Positions 54,101-64,000 of a stretch of DNA of 64,000 bases are shown here, piece after piece. Position 1 is the stretch's first letter, and each line of letters begins with the position of its first letter. This DNA comes from an uncultured Bryobacterales bacterium (GTDB lineage Bacteria; Acidobacteriota; Terriglobia; Bryobacterales; UBA6623), in NCBI GenBank assembly GCA_958295955.1, contig OY282420.1, positions 648,236 to 712,235 on the forward strand, in the 5' to 3' direction. A program made the position numbers and the translations under genes. The notes below the pieces were generated by a model. It ran no database searches, was not told the DNA's origin, and saw only the letters and a list, made by a program, of their open reading frames with translations.

Positions 54101-54760
54101 CATTCGCCGGATATCGAGCGCGGCCGCGCCGACTTCGACATCACCCACGTCGTCAACGGCAACGCGGTCTGGGAGCTTCCCTTCGGCCGCGGCAAGCGCT
54201 GGAGCCGCCCCGGCCTTGACAACTGGATCGGCGGTTGGAGCCTCGGCAGCGTCCTGACCTGGCAAACGGGCGCGCCGATTTCAATCTACTCCGGCCGGGG
54301 AACCCTCAACCGCAGCGGGCGCTCGGGCAAGAACACCGCCGACACGGCGCTCGACCTGAACAGGCTGCGGGAAGTCGTCAGCTTGCGCATGACCCCCGAC
54401 GGCCCGTTCATGGTCGACCGCGGCGCGATCAACCCCCGCGACAACTCCGGCGTTGCGCCCGACGGCGAGCCGCCTTTCGACGGGCAACTCTTCTTCCATC
54501 CCGACGCGGGCAAGCTCGGCGTCCTGCAGCGCAACCTGCTCAACGGCCCGTCGTCCTTTACGCTCGACCTCGCGCTGGGCAAGGAAACCGAAATCGGCGA
54601 GGGGCGGAGCCTCAAGTTCGGCGCCAAAGTCGCTAACATTCTCAACCACCCGGTCTTCTACGCGGGCGACCAGAACATCGGCAGCAGTCAATTCGGCCGC
54701 ATCGGCAGCACTCTGGTGGACGCCAGAGTCGTCGAGCTCTACCTGCGCTACAGCTTCTGA
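51146..54760 (+). CDS. TonB-dependent receptor, Oar-like, with carboxypeptidase-regulatory domain (1204 aa)
   Basis: Starts at TTG 51146 with a signal peptide (FFALAPALAVCVLLAP). Residues ~35-115 form a CarboxypepD_reg-like beta sandwich (GRLSGTVVDATGAAIPGASV), followed by a plug domain (ITDLP-like NLPIIGRNPLDLVGLQAGVN, TFDGINIQDNF) and a very large beta-barrel that ends LYLRYSF with the C-terminal aromatic residue. The architecture matches the giant outer-membrane transporters expanded in Acidobacteriota. The substrate is unknown, probably an oligosaccharide or peptide. A weak TATACT lies at about 51102-51107 upstream. It should take energy from a TonB such as the one at 22752. Confidence 0.9.
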   Translation: MQSTIRYRLSAKFFALAPALAVCVLLAPRARPQSSAGRLSGTVVDATGAAIPGASVLVRNESTGVELQLESNAAGGYTAVSLPAVLYALEISADGFSSQILRGIKVDVAAETAVPPVALQVGAADFAIEVVALAGGVQSANAELTKTVTQSQIDNLPIIGRNPLDLVGLQAGVNYSGAVPTTINGQRTSSSNVTFDGINIQDNFIRTNSLDYLPNRATIDQVAEFTLTTQNGNAAGSGGSSQVNFVSRAGGTEFHGNFYGHNRNSALSANEWFSNRDGLDKPFLNRWQAGASLGGPLIENRLFFYANYEAFRERADTLVNEVVLTAAARRGIYTYVGNDERKHIVNVLNMQGLTVDPQAQTLLDAIPGPESINNFDVGDSDGAIVRNTAGYRFLSNDDSNRDSVLSRFDLAADDRSQFSGTYQFTREDNDRPDIEAGFHADPVVRDFGRTQLVSIGWRWSPGPRWSNELRGGFNLSPGDFRNFENRGAADIGGFLFTNPVVNFDNQGRNTDTFNLMDNASVIRGKHSLRFGFWSQRVLVESFNFNGVRPAFDIGISLDSPFPLGSRNFPGGASGGQIARAEDLLATLAGILGSAEQTSNIRDQTSGFVPGLELRRRYSFNSLAAYVSDNWKIAPRLTVELGLRWDYQGRFNERGGLMLSPVEGSGGLIETLLSDAVLDFAGPGSGRTLYNRDFNNFAPNFGIAYDPFGAGKTVIRAGYGIHFVNDEIVGAARNAVDANDGLVGRFSDPSTALFLSDPLPDLPVPEFKVPRTAAENFAADPYAAIFGIDPNLRTPYVQEWQFSIQHEILPGTIVEARYLGNKGTKLLRGFDYNQVDIFSNGYFDDFQRARSNGFLALAASGEFNPQFDAQVAGSQPLTFFPLLPSGGVLTHPTIQGLIRSGQPGSLAGLYIVNRLTDADADFRRNRAALPADMVTNFSNSSYHALQLEIGRRSRKGLGYQLNYSFSKVLTDSSGVSQVRFDPFLDIHSPDIERGRADFDITHVVNGNAVWELPFGRGKRWSRPGLDNWIGGWSLGSVLTWQTGAPISIYSGRGTLNRSGRSGKNTADTALDLNRLREVVSLRMTPDGPFMVDRGAINPRDNSGVAPDGEPPFDGQLFFHPDAGKLGVLQRNLLNGPSSFTLDLALGKETEIGEGRSLKFGAKVANILNHPVFYAGDQNIGSSQFGRIGSTLVDARVVELYLRYSF

Positions 54761-54821
54761 GCGCCCGGGCCGGGCCGCCGGCATTCGGCAATCCCCCTTG
54801 CCCTAAAATGGTGAGTTCGTT

Positions 54822-55928
54822 ATGGAACTCAAGATTCTGGTTTTGCCGGGCGACGGCATCGGCCCGGAAGTCACGCGCGAGGCGGTTCGCGTCCTCGAGC
54901 ACGTTGCGGACAAGTGGGGGCATGCGCTGACTCTGCGCGAGGGTCTGCTGGGCGGCGCGGCGATTCACGCCGCCCGGACGCCGTTTCCCGACGAGACGAA
55001 GGCGCTCGCGCTCGAAACCGACGCCACGCTGCTGGGGGCCGTGGGCCTGCCCGAGTTCGACGAGCTTCCGCCGTCGCAGCGCCCCGAGAAGGGACTGCTC
55101 GACATTCGCAAGGCGCTCGACGTTTACGCCAATCTGCGCCCGGTGCAGGCTTACGAGAGTCTGCTCGAGTCGTCTCCGCTCAAGAACGCCATCGTCCGCG
55201 GAACCGACATTCTGATCGTCCGCGAGCTTACCGGCGGCCTGTATTTCGGGCAGCCCAGGGGCATCAGCGGCTCCGGCGCGGGCGAGACGGCGGTCAACTC
55301 GATGGTTTACCGCCGTTCCGAGATCGAGCGCGTCGGGCGCATGGCCTTCGATCTGGCGCGCAAGCGCGGCAAGCGGCTTACTTCGGTCGACAAGGCGAAC
55401 GTGCTCGAAAACTCGCAGCTTTGGCGGCGGACGATGACCCGGCTGGCCGCGGACTACCCCGATGTCGCGTTGGACCACCTGCTGGTCGACAACTGCGCGA
55501 TGCAGTTGATCCTACGGCCGAGCTCGTTCGACGTGCTGGTGACGGAGAACCTGTTCGGCGACATCTTGAGCGACGAGGCTTCGGTGCTGGCCGGGTCGAT
55601 CGGCATGCTGCCCTCGGCGTCGATCGGCAAGCGGCTGCCGAACGGCGTTTGGCGCGGGCTTTACGAACCGGTCCACGGCTCCGCGCCCGACATCGCCGGG
55701 CAAGGCAAAGCGAACCCTCTGGCGGCGATCGGCTCGGCGGCGGCGATGCTGCAATACAGCTTCGGACTGCTCGAGGAAGCCGCGGCCGTCGAAGCGGCGG
55801 TGAGGCGGACGCTCGCCGCGGGCCGCGTCACGGCGGACCTGAAGCCCGCCGGAGAGCCGGCGACGACCGAGCAGGTCGGGCAAGCGGTGCGCAACGCGAT
55901 CGACCCGCCGCGCGCGGCGCGGGGCTGA
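54822..55928 (+). CDS. leuB: 3-isopropylmalate dehydrogenase (368 aa)
   Basis: NAD-dependent oxidative decarboxylation step of leucine synthesis. Conserved blocks include LPGDGIGPEVTREAVRVLE, IVRELTGGLYFGQPRG, VDNCAMQLI and TENLFGDILSDEASVLAGSI, with the NAD loop EPVHGSAPDIAGQGKANPLA. It is full length and typical of LeuB rather than isocitrate dehydrogenase. No leuA, leuC or leuD is adjacent. It converges with the second TonB-dependent receptor; the 120 bp between hold small inverted repeats but no clear terminator. Confidence 0.95.
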   Translation: MELKILVLPGDGIGPEVTREAVRVLEHVADKWGHALTLREGLLGGAAIHAARTPFPDETKALALETDATLLGAVGLPEFDELPPSQRPEKGLLDIRKALDVYANLRPVQAYESLLESSPLKNAIVRGTDILIVRELTGGLYFGQPRGISGSGAGETAVNSMVYRRSEIERVGRMAFDLARKRGKRLTSVDKANVLENSQLWRRTMTRLAADYPDVALDHLLVDNCAMQLILRPSSFDVLVTENLFGDILSDEASVLAGSIGMLPSASIGKRLPNGVWRGLYEPVHGSAPDIAGQGKANPLAAIGSAAAMLQYSFGLLEEAAAVEAAVRRTLAAGRVTADLKPAGEPATTEQVGQAVRNAIDPPRAARG

Positions 55929-56048
55929 ACGGGCAGGCTTGGCATCCCTGCCGGCCTTCAAGCCCGCTCCTCCGCGCCCCCCGGTCTTGCCGCTTCGGCA
56001 ATACGGAACTGCGACAGCCCCCGAGGGTAAACGTTTCCGGCGATAGCG

Positions 56049-59000
56049 TCAGAACTCCAGCCGGAGCGCAAGCTGCGACACGCGGCCGCCCGTGCCCCGC
56101 AAAGTGCTGGCGATGCGTCCGAATCCGCCGCGCCCCCGCCGCTCTTCCGGATTGGCGAACTGCGGATGGTTCGGAAAGTTGAAGAAGTCGGCTCGAAACT
56201 GCATGCGGAGCTGCTCGCTGAAGTTGAACCACTTGTGTACCGAGAAATCGATGTTCGCCAAACCCGGACCGCAACAAAGCGAGCTCGGACTGCTGCCGAA
56301 CACGCCGGCGCCCGGCGCTGCGAACAATGCCGTGTCAAAAAACGTTTCGCCCTTGACGTTGTCCCGCCACCCGGACAGTTGGACCGGGTCTCCCAGAATG
56401 TTGGGACGCTGGCTCGCGGCATACGCGTTGCTGCGATTGGTGTTCTCGATGACCACGAAAGGCGAGCCGGTACGGAACTCGGTAATCAGCCCGACGCCCC
56501 AACCTCCGGCGACGGCGTTCAGCAAGCCGCCGGAGATGTTGAACTTGCGGCCCTTGCCGAACGGCAACTCGTAAACCGAGCTGAGAGCCAACCGGTGGCG
56601 GATATCGCTGCCCGAATACCCCCTGTCGAGGTGACGCAACTCCTTGTGCTGCTCGCGGTTGCCCTGAAACTCCGAGAGTTCCGACCCTGCTTCCACGTCA
56701 TCCAGGTACTTCGCCCACGTGTAGTTCATGAGCATGTTGAAGCCGCCCGAGTAGCGCTTTTCTATTTTCAGATTGCCTGAGTGGTAGGCCGAGTTGCCCC
56801 AGTCCGCCGATCTTTGGCTGATGTTGTTGAAGGTCGGAAACAACCGCGCTTGTTGCGACTGCCGGCTCGGTCCGAGCCCATTGACGAGCGGTGTCTGGTT
56901 CCAGTTCGTGTTGGCCCCTCCCAGTCGATGGCCTATGTTGGCTATGTAGGTTCCTTCGATGAGAAAGTCGTTCGGCAGTTGCCGCTGAATTCCGAAGTTC
57001 CACTGCTGCACCATCGCGCTGCGATGCTCCTTGCGGAAGAACTGAGGGGAGATGAGAGGGCGCTGTCCGAACTGCACCGAGCCGAAGCCGGGGCCGAGTT
57101 CCGCGGCGGCCGTCGCCGGCATGCCGTCCATCAGCGAGAACGCCCGGGTGAACCCTCCATCCGGGGACGTGAAGTTCCCTTGCGTGCTGAAACCGAGGGA
57201 GAAAGCGTTGGGCACCGCCCCCCTGTAGGCACCGTAGTAGTTGATGCCGTACCCGCTTCGAATCACCGTATTCTCGTCCACTCGATAGGCGAACCCGAAC
57301 CGCGGGCCGAGGGCGCCCTTATAGGTATCGTGCGAATACTTGCCGAGATTGTCCCGGCCGAAGAACGTGACTACGCCCGGAAGCCCCGAAACCGGGTTGA
57401 TTGCGTTCCAGTCGAAGCCGTTCATGCGGTTGTTGCGGTCCCACAGCGGCGTGTCCACTTCGTAGCGGAGACCGATGTTCAACGTGAGCTTCGAAGTGAC
57501 CCTCCAGTCGTCTTGGACGAAGACGCCGAAATAGTCGGTCCGGCGGTCGAGTATGTCGGCGTCATTGATATCCGCCGAGGTCACGTGGCCCAGCAGCAAC
57601 TCCGCCGTTCCGACGCCCGTCGCGCGATTCCCGAAGACGAATTGGCCGCCGGTACGGTTGTTCTGGTCGTCTATATTTCGGGAGTACCGCCAGTTGAAGC
57701 CGTACTTGATCTGGTGAGAACCTCGGATCCAGGTCTGATTCTGGTTGATCTCGATCGTGCGGATAGGCGTCTGGAGCCGCTCTTGATTGCCGGGCACGAG
57801 AGGCGTCAGCCCGTTGACGTTGATGCGCGCAAACGATTCCGGGTTGACGCCGCCGATGCCGAAATCTCCGTTCTTGCCTGAATTCCGCGCCGCCGAGCGG
57901 TTAATGTGCAGGCGGTCGCCCCAGTTGAACCGGAACTCGTTGATGATTGTCGGCGAGAAGTTGTGGATCCAGTTGACGGTCGTGTTGTGATGCCGGTTCT
58001 GGCGGATGCCGGCCCGCGGGTCGGCGAAGTCGTTCGGATAAACCGCGGGAATGTTCTGCGGGGCTTTCACGTGCATGAAGCGCACCGAGACGCGGTCGAT
58101 ATCGGATATGTTGTGGTCCCACTTGGCCGTGTAGTAGTTCTGATCCAGGCCATTCGAAGCGTTGTTCCTGTAGTTGTTCGCCGGCGCTCCGGTGATGTCT
58201 CCCTCCACGTTCGGGTCCGGGTATAGGCCGATGATGCGGGCTGCAATGGGATCGATTCGGGCTTGCGGAATGGTATTGTTGGGGAACGTTCCGCCCATGG
58301 GGTCGTTCAGCGTCAATCCCGCGCGATTCGAGAAATTTCCGGTTTTTTCGATCGCGTGCGGAACATCGTCGCCCGAGTACGTAACCCCGTCGCGGCGGCG
58401 CGCTCCTTCGTAATTGAAGAAGAAGAACGACTTGTTCTTGGCGATCGGTCCGCCGAGCGATCCGCCGAAGATGTTGTAACGCAGCGACGCTTTATCGCGG
58501 GCGAAGAAAGACCGCGCGTCCATCGCGTCGTTGCGGAAGAACTCGTACACGGCGCCGTGGTATTCGTTCGTTCCGCTGCGCGTCGTCATCACGATGAAGC
58601 CGCCGCCGGCGCGGCCGAATTCGGCGGAGTAGTTGCTCGTCTCGGCCTTGAACTCTTGCAGGGACTCGGCAGGAGGATTCAAACCCAACTGCTGCGTGCC
58701 GATCGCCATGTTCTGAACGACCGATCCATCCAGCGTCCACATCTGATTCTGCGACCGCCCGCCCGCCATCGAGAATTTCGGAATCTGTTCGCCGCCGTCC
58801 TCCGAGCGGAACGAGATGTTCCCCAGCAGCCGTACGAGCGAAGCGCTGCGGCGGCTGATCATGGGCATGTTGAAAACGGTTTCGCGTTCAATGAACTGGC
58901 CGACCGAAGAAGTCGACGCCTCAAGCTGCGGCGTTGTCGCCTCTACCGTGATGACTTCGGTCAATTCGCCGATTTCCATCTGCACGTTAACCGAGCGCGT

Positions 59001-59318
59001 CGTTCCCGTTTCGAGAATGACGCCCGTCTGGTTCGACGTCTTGAACCCGGCGACCTCGGTCTGCAGCGAGTAAACGCCCGGAGCGACGTAGGGAAAGACA
59101 TACACTCCGACTTCGTTACTTTCGGAAGTCGCGGTCACTCCGGTGGCCACGTTGCTCAACGTCAACTTGGCGCCCGGTATCGCCGCGCCCGTTGTGTCGG
59201 TAACGGCGCCGGTCAGGCGGCTTTGATCCTGAGCCCAAGAGACTCCCGCGGTCAGCACAAGCAGAAGAACGGCGCCGGCCAAGCGGCTCGCCCAAGAAAA
59301 ATTCGTATTCCTCACCAT
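56049..59318 (-). CDS. TonB-dependent receptor, Oar-like, second copy type (1089 aa)
   Basis: ATG 59318 is preceded by GGGGGAGGGG, favouring it over an in-frame start at 59333. Signal peptide, then a CarboxypepD_reg-like domain (SRLTGAVTDTTGAAIPGAKL), plug region (ISRRSASLVRLLGNISF, GGRSQNQMWTLDGS, GTNEYHGAVYEFFRND) and barrel ending LALRLEF. Same architecture as the 51146-54760 gene but clearly divergent in sequence, so it is not a recent duplicate. Substrate unknown. Divergently placed from gltB across 266 bp. Confidence 0.9.
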   Translation of the reverse strand: MVRNTNFSWASRLAGAVLLLVLTAGVSWAQDQSRLTGAVTDTTGAAIPGAKLTLSNVATGVTATSESNEVGVYVFPYVAPGVYSLQTEVAGFKTSNQTGVILETGTTRSVNVQMEIGELTEVITVEATTPQLEASTSSVGQFIERETVFNMPMISRRSASLVRLLGNISFRSEDGGEQIPKFSMAGGRSQNQMWTLDGSVVQNMAIGTQQLGLNPPAESLQEFKAETSNYSAEFGRAGGGFIVMTTRSGTNEYHGAVYEFFRNDAMDARSFFARDKASLRYNIFGGSLGGPIAKNKSFFFFNYEGARRRDGVTYSGDDVPHAIEKTGNFSNRAGLTLNDPMGGTFPNNTIPQARIDPIAARIIGLYPDPNVEGDITGAPANNYRNNASNGLDQNYYTAKWDHNISDIDRVSVRFMHVKAPQNIPAVYPNDFADPRAGIRQNRHHNTTVNWIHNFSPTIINEFRFNWGDRLHINRSAARNSGKNGDFGIGGVNPESFARINVNGLTPLVPGNQERLQTPIRTIEINQNQTWIRGSHQIKYGFNWRYSRNIDDQNNRTGGQFVFGNRATGVGTAELLLGHVTSADINDADILDRRTDYFGVFVQDDWRVTSKLTLNIGLRYEVDTPLWDRNNRMNGFDWNAINPVSGLPGVVTFFGRDNLGKYSHDTYKGALGPRFGFAYRVDENTVIRSGYGINYYGAYRGAVPNAFSLGFSTQGNFTSPDGGFTRAFSLMDGMPATAAAELGPGFGSVQFGQRPLISPQFFRKEHRSAMVQQWNFGIQRQLPNDFLIEGTYIANIGHRLGGANTNWNQTPLVNGLGPSRQSQQARLFPTFNNISQRSADWGNSAYHSGNLKIEKRYSGGFNMLMNYTWAKYLDDVEAGSELSEFQGNREQHKELRHLDRGYSGSDIRHRLALSSVYELPFGKGRKFNISGGLLNAVAGGWGVGLITEFRTGSPFVVIENTNRSNAYAASQRPNILGDPVQLSGWRDNVKGETFFDTALFAAPGAGVFGSSPSSLCCGPGLANIDFSVHKWFNFSEQLRMQFRADFFNFPNHPQFANPEERRGRGGFGRIASTLRGTGGRVSQLALRLEF

Positions 59319-59461
59319 GATCCCCTCCCCCAAGATAAGGCGCTGCCCGCCACAGCGGGGTTACTTGCCCGGGTGTAATTCCCTCCGACCGGGACGGCAA
59401 AGCTCCGTCGCGCTCCGATTCATAGCCGAAACGACTTCGTTTTGATAAGATGTACGAGAAA

Positions 59462-59479
59462 CTGCCCGTTGGCGGGCAG
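59462..59479. promoter_or_regulatory. Perfect inverted repeat in the receptor-gltB intergenic region
   Basis: CTGCCCG-TTGG-CGGGCAG: 7-bp arms and a 4-base loop without a following T run, so an operator or mRNA hairpin is more likely than a terminator. A weak -10-like TAAGAT lies just upstream (about 59445). The repeat is 106 bp before the gltB ATG. Confidence 0.35.
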
Positions 59480-59584
59480 GTCGGCGACTTCGCCTCCTCG
59501 GCCGGGTGACGGGCCCCGTGCAGCGCCCGAGAGCGCAATACGCTTCAGCGGCCGCGGCCCATCGCCGTCAATGCGGGAAATTTT

Positions 59585-62500
59585 ATGACCAAAACGTTCG
59601 GACTGCCTGCGGCGCAGGGCCTCTATAACCCTCGCAACGAGCACGACGCCTGCGGCATCGGCTTCGTCGCCAACATCAAAGGCAACGCGACGCACAAGAT
59701 CGTCGAGCAAGGCGTCGAAGTGCTGGTGAACCTCACGCACAGGGGGGCGTGCGGCTGCGACCCGGAAACCGGCGACGGCGCCGGCCTGCTGGTGCAGCTT
59801 CCACATGAATTCTTCCGCAAGGAAGCGCAGTCCGGCGGGTTCGCCCTGCCCGCCCCCGGCGAGTACGGCGCCGGCATGGTGTTCCTGTCAGCGAAGGCGG
59901 ACGAGCGCCGCGCAGCGCAGCGGATGGTCAACGAGGTCGTCGAGCGCGAGGGGCAAAAAGTGCTGGGCTGGCGCGAGGTGCCGACCAATTCGCGGACGAT
60001 CGGCTGGCTGGCCCGCGAGAGCGAGCCGAGCATCCTGCAAGTGTTTATCGGCAAGGGCGACGGCACCGCGCTGCGCGGCGATGCCTGGGAGCGCAAGCTG
60101 TACATCATCCGCAAATCGACCGAGAACGAGGCGAAACGCCGCGGGCTGGCGCGTTATTACCCCTCTTCGATGTCGTCGCGGACGATTTGCTACAAGGGCC
60201 TGCTGCTGGCGCCGCAGATCTTCCAATACTACCCGGATATGGGCGACTCCGACTTCAAATCCGCCGTCGCTCTCGTCCACCAGCGTTTTTCGACCAACAC
60301 GTTTCCCACCTGGGAACGCGCGCAGCCTTTCCGCTACCTGGCGCACAACGGCGAGATCAATACCCTGCGCGGCAACGCCAATTGGATGCGCGCCCGCGAA
60401 GCCACGCTGCAAAGCGAATACTTCGGCGCGGACACCGAAAAGATCAAGCCGATCATCGACGAGAACGGCTCCGATTCAACGCAGATCGACAATGCGCTCG
60501 AACTGTTGATCCAATCCGGCCGCTCGACGGCGCATTCCTTCATGATGCTGATCCCCGAGGCATGGTCCTCGCACGAGCACATGGAAGATTACAAGAAAGC
60601 GTTCTACGAATATCACGCCACGATGATGGAGCCGTGGGACGGCCCGGCGTCGATCGTGTTCACCGACGGCCGCTACGTGGGCGGCTCGCTCGACCGCAAC
60701 GGCTTGCGCCCCTCGCGCTATTGGGTCACCCACGACGACCTGGTCGTGATGGGTTCGGAAACCGGAGTCGTCGCGGAGATCAAGCCCGAAAACGTGCGGC
60801 TCAAGGGCCGCCTGCAGCCCGGACGCATGTTTCTGGTCGATATGCAGGAAGGCCGGATCATCGGCGACACGGAAATCAAGAGAGAAATTTCAAAGCGCAA
60901 GCCTTATGCGCAATGGCTGCGGGAGCATCTCATCCATTTGGACGATCTGCCGGCGCCGTCCGCCGTCAAGAAAACCGATTTCGAGACGCTGCTGCAGCGC
61001 CAACGCGCGTTCGGCTATACCCTGGAGCACCAGCGCATTCTGCTGGGACCCATGGCCGAAGCCGGCGCCGAGCCCATCGGCTCGATGGGCATCGATATTC
61101 CCCTGGCGTGCCTTTCCGAACGCCCGCAGTTGCTGTTCAGCTATTTCAAGCAACTCTTTGCGCAGGTGACCAATCCGGCCATCGATCCGATTCGCGAAGA
61201 GTTGGTGATGTCCACGGTGACTTATGTCGGCCCGCAAGGAAACCTGCTCGACGAACAGCCCGATCATGCGCACGTGATCAAGGCGCCGCTGCCGACCCTG
61301 ACGAACGCCGACCTCGAGAAGCTGCGGCATCTGAGTCCCCGGGTGCGCTTGGGCTCGCGGACTTTGGCGGCCACGTTCAGCGTTGCCGAGGGCGCCGCCG
61401 GACTCGCCAAGGCGCTCGACCGCTTGTGCGTGGAAGCCGAGCAAGCCGCCGACGGCGGCGCCGGCGTATTGATCCTCTCCGACCGCGGCGTGGATGCCGA
61501 AAACGCGCCGGTCCCGTCGCTGCTGGCGTGCGCCGCGGTTCACCATCACTTGATCCGCGCCGCCAAGCGCGGCAAGGTCGGCATCATTGTCGAGTCCGGC
61601 GAACCGCGGGAGGTCATGCACTTCTGCTTGCTCGTCGGCTACGGGGCGAACGCGGTCAATGCCTACCTCGCCTACGAAACGATCGAAGAGCTGCACCGCC
61701 GGGGCATGCTCGCCCCGGGTCTGAGTCTCGAGCAAGCCCGCCGGAACTTCGCCAAAGCGATCCGCAAAGGCATGCTCAAGGTCATGTCGAAGATGGGCAT
61801 TTCGACCGTGCAGTCCTATCACGGCGCCCAGATCTTCGAAGCGATCGGTCTGGCCCGCGAGGTAATCGACAAGTACTTCACCGGGACCACTTCGCAGATC
61901 GAGGGCGTCAACCTCGAAGCATTGGCGCGCGAGGCGCTGGAAAAGCACCGCCGGGCGTTTTTGCCGGTTACCGACGCCGACACGGAGCTCGAAGTCGGCG
62001 GCGAATACCAGTTCCGCACGCGGGGCGAGCAGCATTTGTTGAATCCGGAGACGGTTTCCAAGCTGCAGCGCGCCGTACGGCTCAATCACTGGGCGACGTA
62101 CGAAGATTATTCGCAGACCGCCAACGACCTGAACAAGCAGCTCTGCACCTTGCGCGGCTTGTTCGACTTCAACTACTCGGCGGAGGAGGCGCCGCTGGAC
62201 GAGGTTGAGCCGGCGGCGGAAATCGTCAAGCGCTTTTGCACCGGCGCGATGAGCTTCGGCTCGATTTCGGCGGAAGCGCACACGACGCTGGCCAAGGCAA
62301 TGAACAAGATCGGCGGGCGCTCCAACACGGGCGAGGGCGGCGAAGACCCGGCCCGCTATTACGATGACCGCCGCTCGAAGATCAAGCAAGTCGCCTCGGG
62401 GCGCTTCGGAGTTACGGCGCACTATCTGGCCAACGCCGACGAGTTGCAGATCAAGATCGCGCAGGGCGCAAAGCCGGGCGAAGGCGGGCAGCTTCCCGGC

Positions 62501-64000
62501 CACAAGGTGGATGAAACGATTGCCTGGTTGCGGCACTCGACTCCGGGCGTCGGTTTGATTTCGCCCCCGCCGCACCACGACATCTATTCGATCGAAGACC
62601 TGGCGCAGCTCATCTTCGATCTCAAAAACTCCAACCGCGGCGCGAACGTCTCGGTGAAGCTGGTTTCGGAAGTCGGCGTCGGCACGGTGGCCGCGGGCGT
62701 TTCCAAGGGACGCGCCGACCTCGTGCTGATCTCCGGCCATGACGGCGGCACGGGCGCGTCGCCCGTCAGCTCGATCCGGCATGCGGGAACGCCCTGGGAG
62801 CTCGGCCTCTCCGAGACGCAGCAGGTTCTCGTCTTGAACGACCTGCGCGGGCGCATTCGCCTGCAAGTGGACGGCAAATTGCAGACGGGGCGCGACGTCG
62901 TGATCGGCGCTCTGCTGGGCGCCGACGAGTTCGGCTTCTCGACCATGCCTCTCGTCGCGATGGGCTGCATCATGATGCGCAAATGCCATCTGAACACCTG
63001 CCCGGTCGGCATCGCGACGCAAGACAAGGAGTTGCGCAAGAAGTTCGAAGGCTCTCCGGAAAACGTCGTGAACTTCTTTTTCTTCGTCGCCGAGGAAGTG
63101 CGCCGGATCATGGCCAAGCTGGGCTACCGCAAGTTCGACGAGATGATCGGGCAGGTCGGCCGCCTCGACGTGCGGGAAGCGGTCAATCACTGGAAGAGCA
63201 AGGGCCTCGATTTTTCAAAAGTGTTCTTCGACCCGCCGGTCGACAAGGCGATCGCGCGCTACCACAGCGGCGCGCAGGACCATGCCATTCCCGCGCAAAT
63301 CGACAACCAATTGATCGAGCTCTGCCGCCCGGCTCTGGAAGAGGGGACGCCGGTCGAGTTCGCTTACGACGCGCGCAATATCAACCGCACCGTGGGGACG
63401 ATGCTTTCGCACGAGATCGCCAAGCGCTACGGCGCGGAGGGGCTGCCGGAAGATACGATCAAGATACATTTTCTGGGAGCCGCGGGGCAGAGCTTCGGCG
63501 CCTGGGCGTCCAAGGGAATGACGCTGCTGGTGCGCGGCGACGCCAACGACTATTTCGGCAAAGGGCTTTCCGGCGGTCGGCTGATCATCAGCCCGCCGTC
63601 CGGCTCCAACTTCGTTTTCGAGGAAAACATCATCATCGGCAACGTCTGCTTCTACGGCGCGACCGGCGGCGAAGCGTTTGTCAACGGCATGGCCGGCGAG
63701 CGCTTCTGCATCCGCAATTCGGGAGCGACCGTGGTGGTCGAAGGCGTCGGCGACCACGGCTGCGAATACATGACCAACGGCCGCGTCGTGATTCTCGGCT
63801 CTTGCGGGCGCAATTTCGCCGCGGGCATGTCGGGCGGCATCGCCTATGTGCTGGACGAGCACGGCGACTTCGCGGAGAAGGCGATTTACAACGCCGAAAT
63901 CGACATCGACCCATTCGACGACCCGGCGGACATCGCCTTTGTCCGCAACCTGATCGAGCGCCATGTCGGCTACACGAAGAGCCCCAAAGGACAGTGGGTG
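59585..64000 (+). CDS. gltB: Glutamate synthase large subunit, partial (3' end beyond window)
   Basis: 1472 codons are visible. The N-terminal class II amidotransferase domain has the nucleophile Cys23 after a short propeptide (ERDAC-like EHDACGIGF), and [17 protein letters not shown] follows. The central and FMN-binding synthase domains are present ([13 protein letters not shown] near 894, [11 protein letters not shown] near 1054), with the 3Fe-4S cluster cysteines in [13 protein letters not shown] near 1128-1139. The C-terminal GXGXG beta-helix ([10 protein letters not shown] onward) is under way at the edge, so only a few dozen residues are missing. It forms glutamate from glutamine and 2-oxoglutarate with GltD, which would be expected to follow. 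Confidence 0.96.
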   Translation, partial: MTKTFGLPAAQGLYNPRNEHDACGIGFVANIKGNATHKIVEQGVEVLVNLTHRGACGCDPETGDGAGLLVQLPHEFFRKEAQSGGFALPAPGEYGAGMVFLSAKADERRAAQRMVNEVVEREGQKVLGWREVPTNSRTIGWLARESEPSILQVFIGKGDGTALRGDAWERKLYIIRKSTENEAKRRGLARYYPSSMSSRTICYKGLLLAPQIFQYYPDMGDSDFKSAVALVHQRFSTNTFPTWERAQPFRYLAHNGEINTLRGNANWMRAREATLQSEYFGADTEKIKPIIDENGSDSTQIDNALELLIQSGRSTAHSFMMLIPEAWSSHEHMEDYKKAFYEYHATMMEPWDGPASIVFTDGRYVGGSLDRNGLRPSRYWVTHDDLVVMGSETGVVAEIKPENVRLKGRLQPGRMFLVDMQEGRIIGDTEIKREISKRKPYAQWLREHLIHLDDLPAPSAVKKTDFETLLQRQRAFGYTLEHQRILLGPMAEAGAEPIGSMGIDIPLACLSERPQLLFSYFKQLFAQVTNPAIDPIREELVMSTVTYVGPQGNLLDEQPDHAHVIKAPLPTLTNADLEKLRHLSPRVRLGSRTLAATFSVAEGAAGLAKALDRLCVEAEQAADGGAGVLILSDRGVDAENAPVPSLLACAAVHHHLIRAAKRGKVGIIVESGEPREVMHFCLLVGYGANAVNAYLAYETIEELHRRGMLAPGLSLEQARRNFAKAIRKGMLKVMSKMGISTVQSYHGAQIFEAIGLAREVIDKYFTGTTSQIEGVNLEALAREALEKHRRAFLPVTDADTELEVGGEYQFRTRGEQHLLNPETVSKLQRAVRLNHWATYEDYSQTANDLNKQLCTLRGLFDFNYSAEEAPLDEVEPAAEIVKRFCTGAMSFGSISAEAHTTLAKAMNKIGGRSNTGEGGEDPARYYDDRRSKIKQVASGRFGVTAHYLANADELQIKIAQGAKPGEGGQLPGHKVDETIAWLRHSTPGVGLISPPPHHDIYSIEDLAQLIFDLKNSNRGANVSVKLVSEVGVGTVAAGVSKGRADLVLISGHDGGTGASPVSSIRHAGTPWELGLSETQQVLVLNDLRGRIRLQVDGKLQTGRDVVIGALLGADEFGFSTMPLVAMGCIMMRKCHLNTCPVGIATQDKELRKKFEGSPENVVNFFFFVAEEVRRIMAKLGYRKFDEMIGQVGRLDVREAVNHWKSKGLDFSKVFFDPPVDKAIARYHSGAQDHAIPAQIDNQLIELCRPALEEGTPVEFAYDARNINRTVGTMLSHEIAKRYGAEGLPEDTIKIHFLGAAGQSFGAWASKGMTLLVRGDANDYFGKGLSGGRLIISPPSGSNFVFEENIIIGNVCFYGATGGEAFVNGMAGERFCIRNSGATVVVEGVGDHGCEYMTNGRVVILGSCGRNFAAGMSGGIAYVLDEHGDFAEKAIYNAEIDIDPFDDPADIAFVRNLIERHVGYTKSPKGQWV

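Noticed and set aside
55929-56048. Hairpins between leuB and the receptor gene as terminators
   Set aside because: Stems such as ttgccg-ctt-cggcaa are short and no T run follows.
60890-63190. 766-codon open frame on the minus strand
   Set aside because: Antisense shadow of gltB, where the iron-sulfur and FMN motifs are on the plus strand.

Overview
The window is a 64 kb piece of a high-GC bacterial chromosome, most likely from an acidobacterium. The best clues are two very large TonB-dependent receptors with an N-terminal carboxypeptidase-regulatory-like domain, an acidobacterial-style TonB protein, BBP2-type porins, a Tat-exported sulfatase and a nuoB gene standing alone. Placement near Solibacteres/Bryobacterales is inference from gene content only. 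No tRNA, rRNA or CRISPR array was seen.

Layout. 1-5.7 kb (minus strand): a DUF1998/Lhr-type helicase (cut by the left edge) translationally coupled to a 1091-residue partner, a likely antiphage pair. 5.5-13.5 kb: three tandem copies of a 2.3-2.5 kb module, each holding a lipoprotein aryl-sulfotransferase-like gene, a 5' scrap of the 1091-residue gene and a broken copy of a gluconate-2-dehydrogenase-subunit-3-like gene; the only intact copy of the latter closes the array. One sulfotransferase copy is out of frame at a run of 18 G. 13.5-16.5 kb: beta-carbonic anhydrase, SulP transporter and universal stress protein in one operon, plausibly for bicarbonate uptake. 17-24 kb: putative metalloprotease, two tandem porins, a D-threonine-aldolase-like enzyme, RidA, and a TonB protein with a three-fold N-terminal repeat. 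24-37.6 kb: sulfatase, SGNH-TPR protein, amidase, alkyltransferase-like protein, PhoD-like phosphatase, solo nuoB, di-heme peroxidase, uvrA and a heptaheme cytochrome.

37.6-47.3 kb holds the most novel-looking locus: three tightly coupled genes encoding a NERD nuclease-double pseudokinase-P-loop ATPase fusion, an unknown 603-residue protein and an unknown 1268-residue protein. The order and some motifs recall DptF-DptG-DptH-like restriction modules, but no DNA-modification gene lies nearby. A truncated glycosyltransferase remnant follows directly. 48-64 kb is housekeeping: acyl-CoA dehydrogenase, CDF metal exporter, rpiB, two TonB-dependent receptors, leuB, and gltB (cut by the right edge).

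Functions are assigned by reading motifs and remembered family features; no database search was run.
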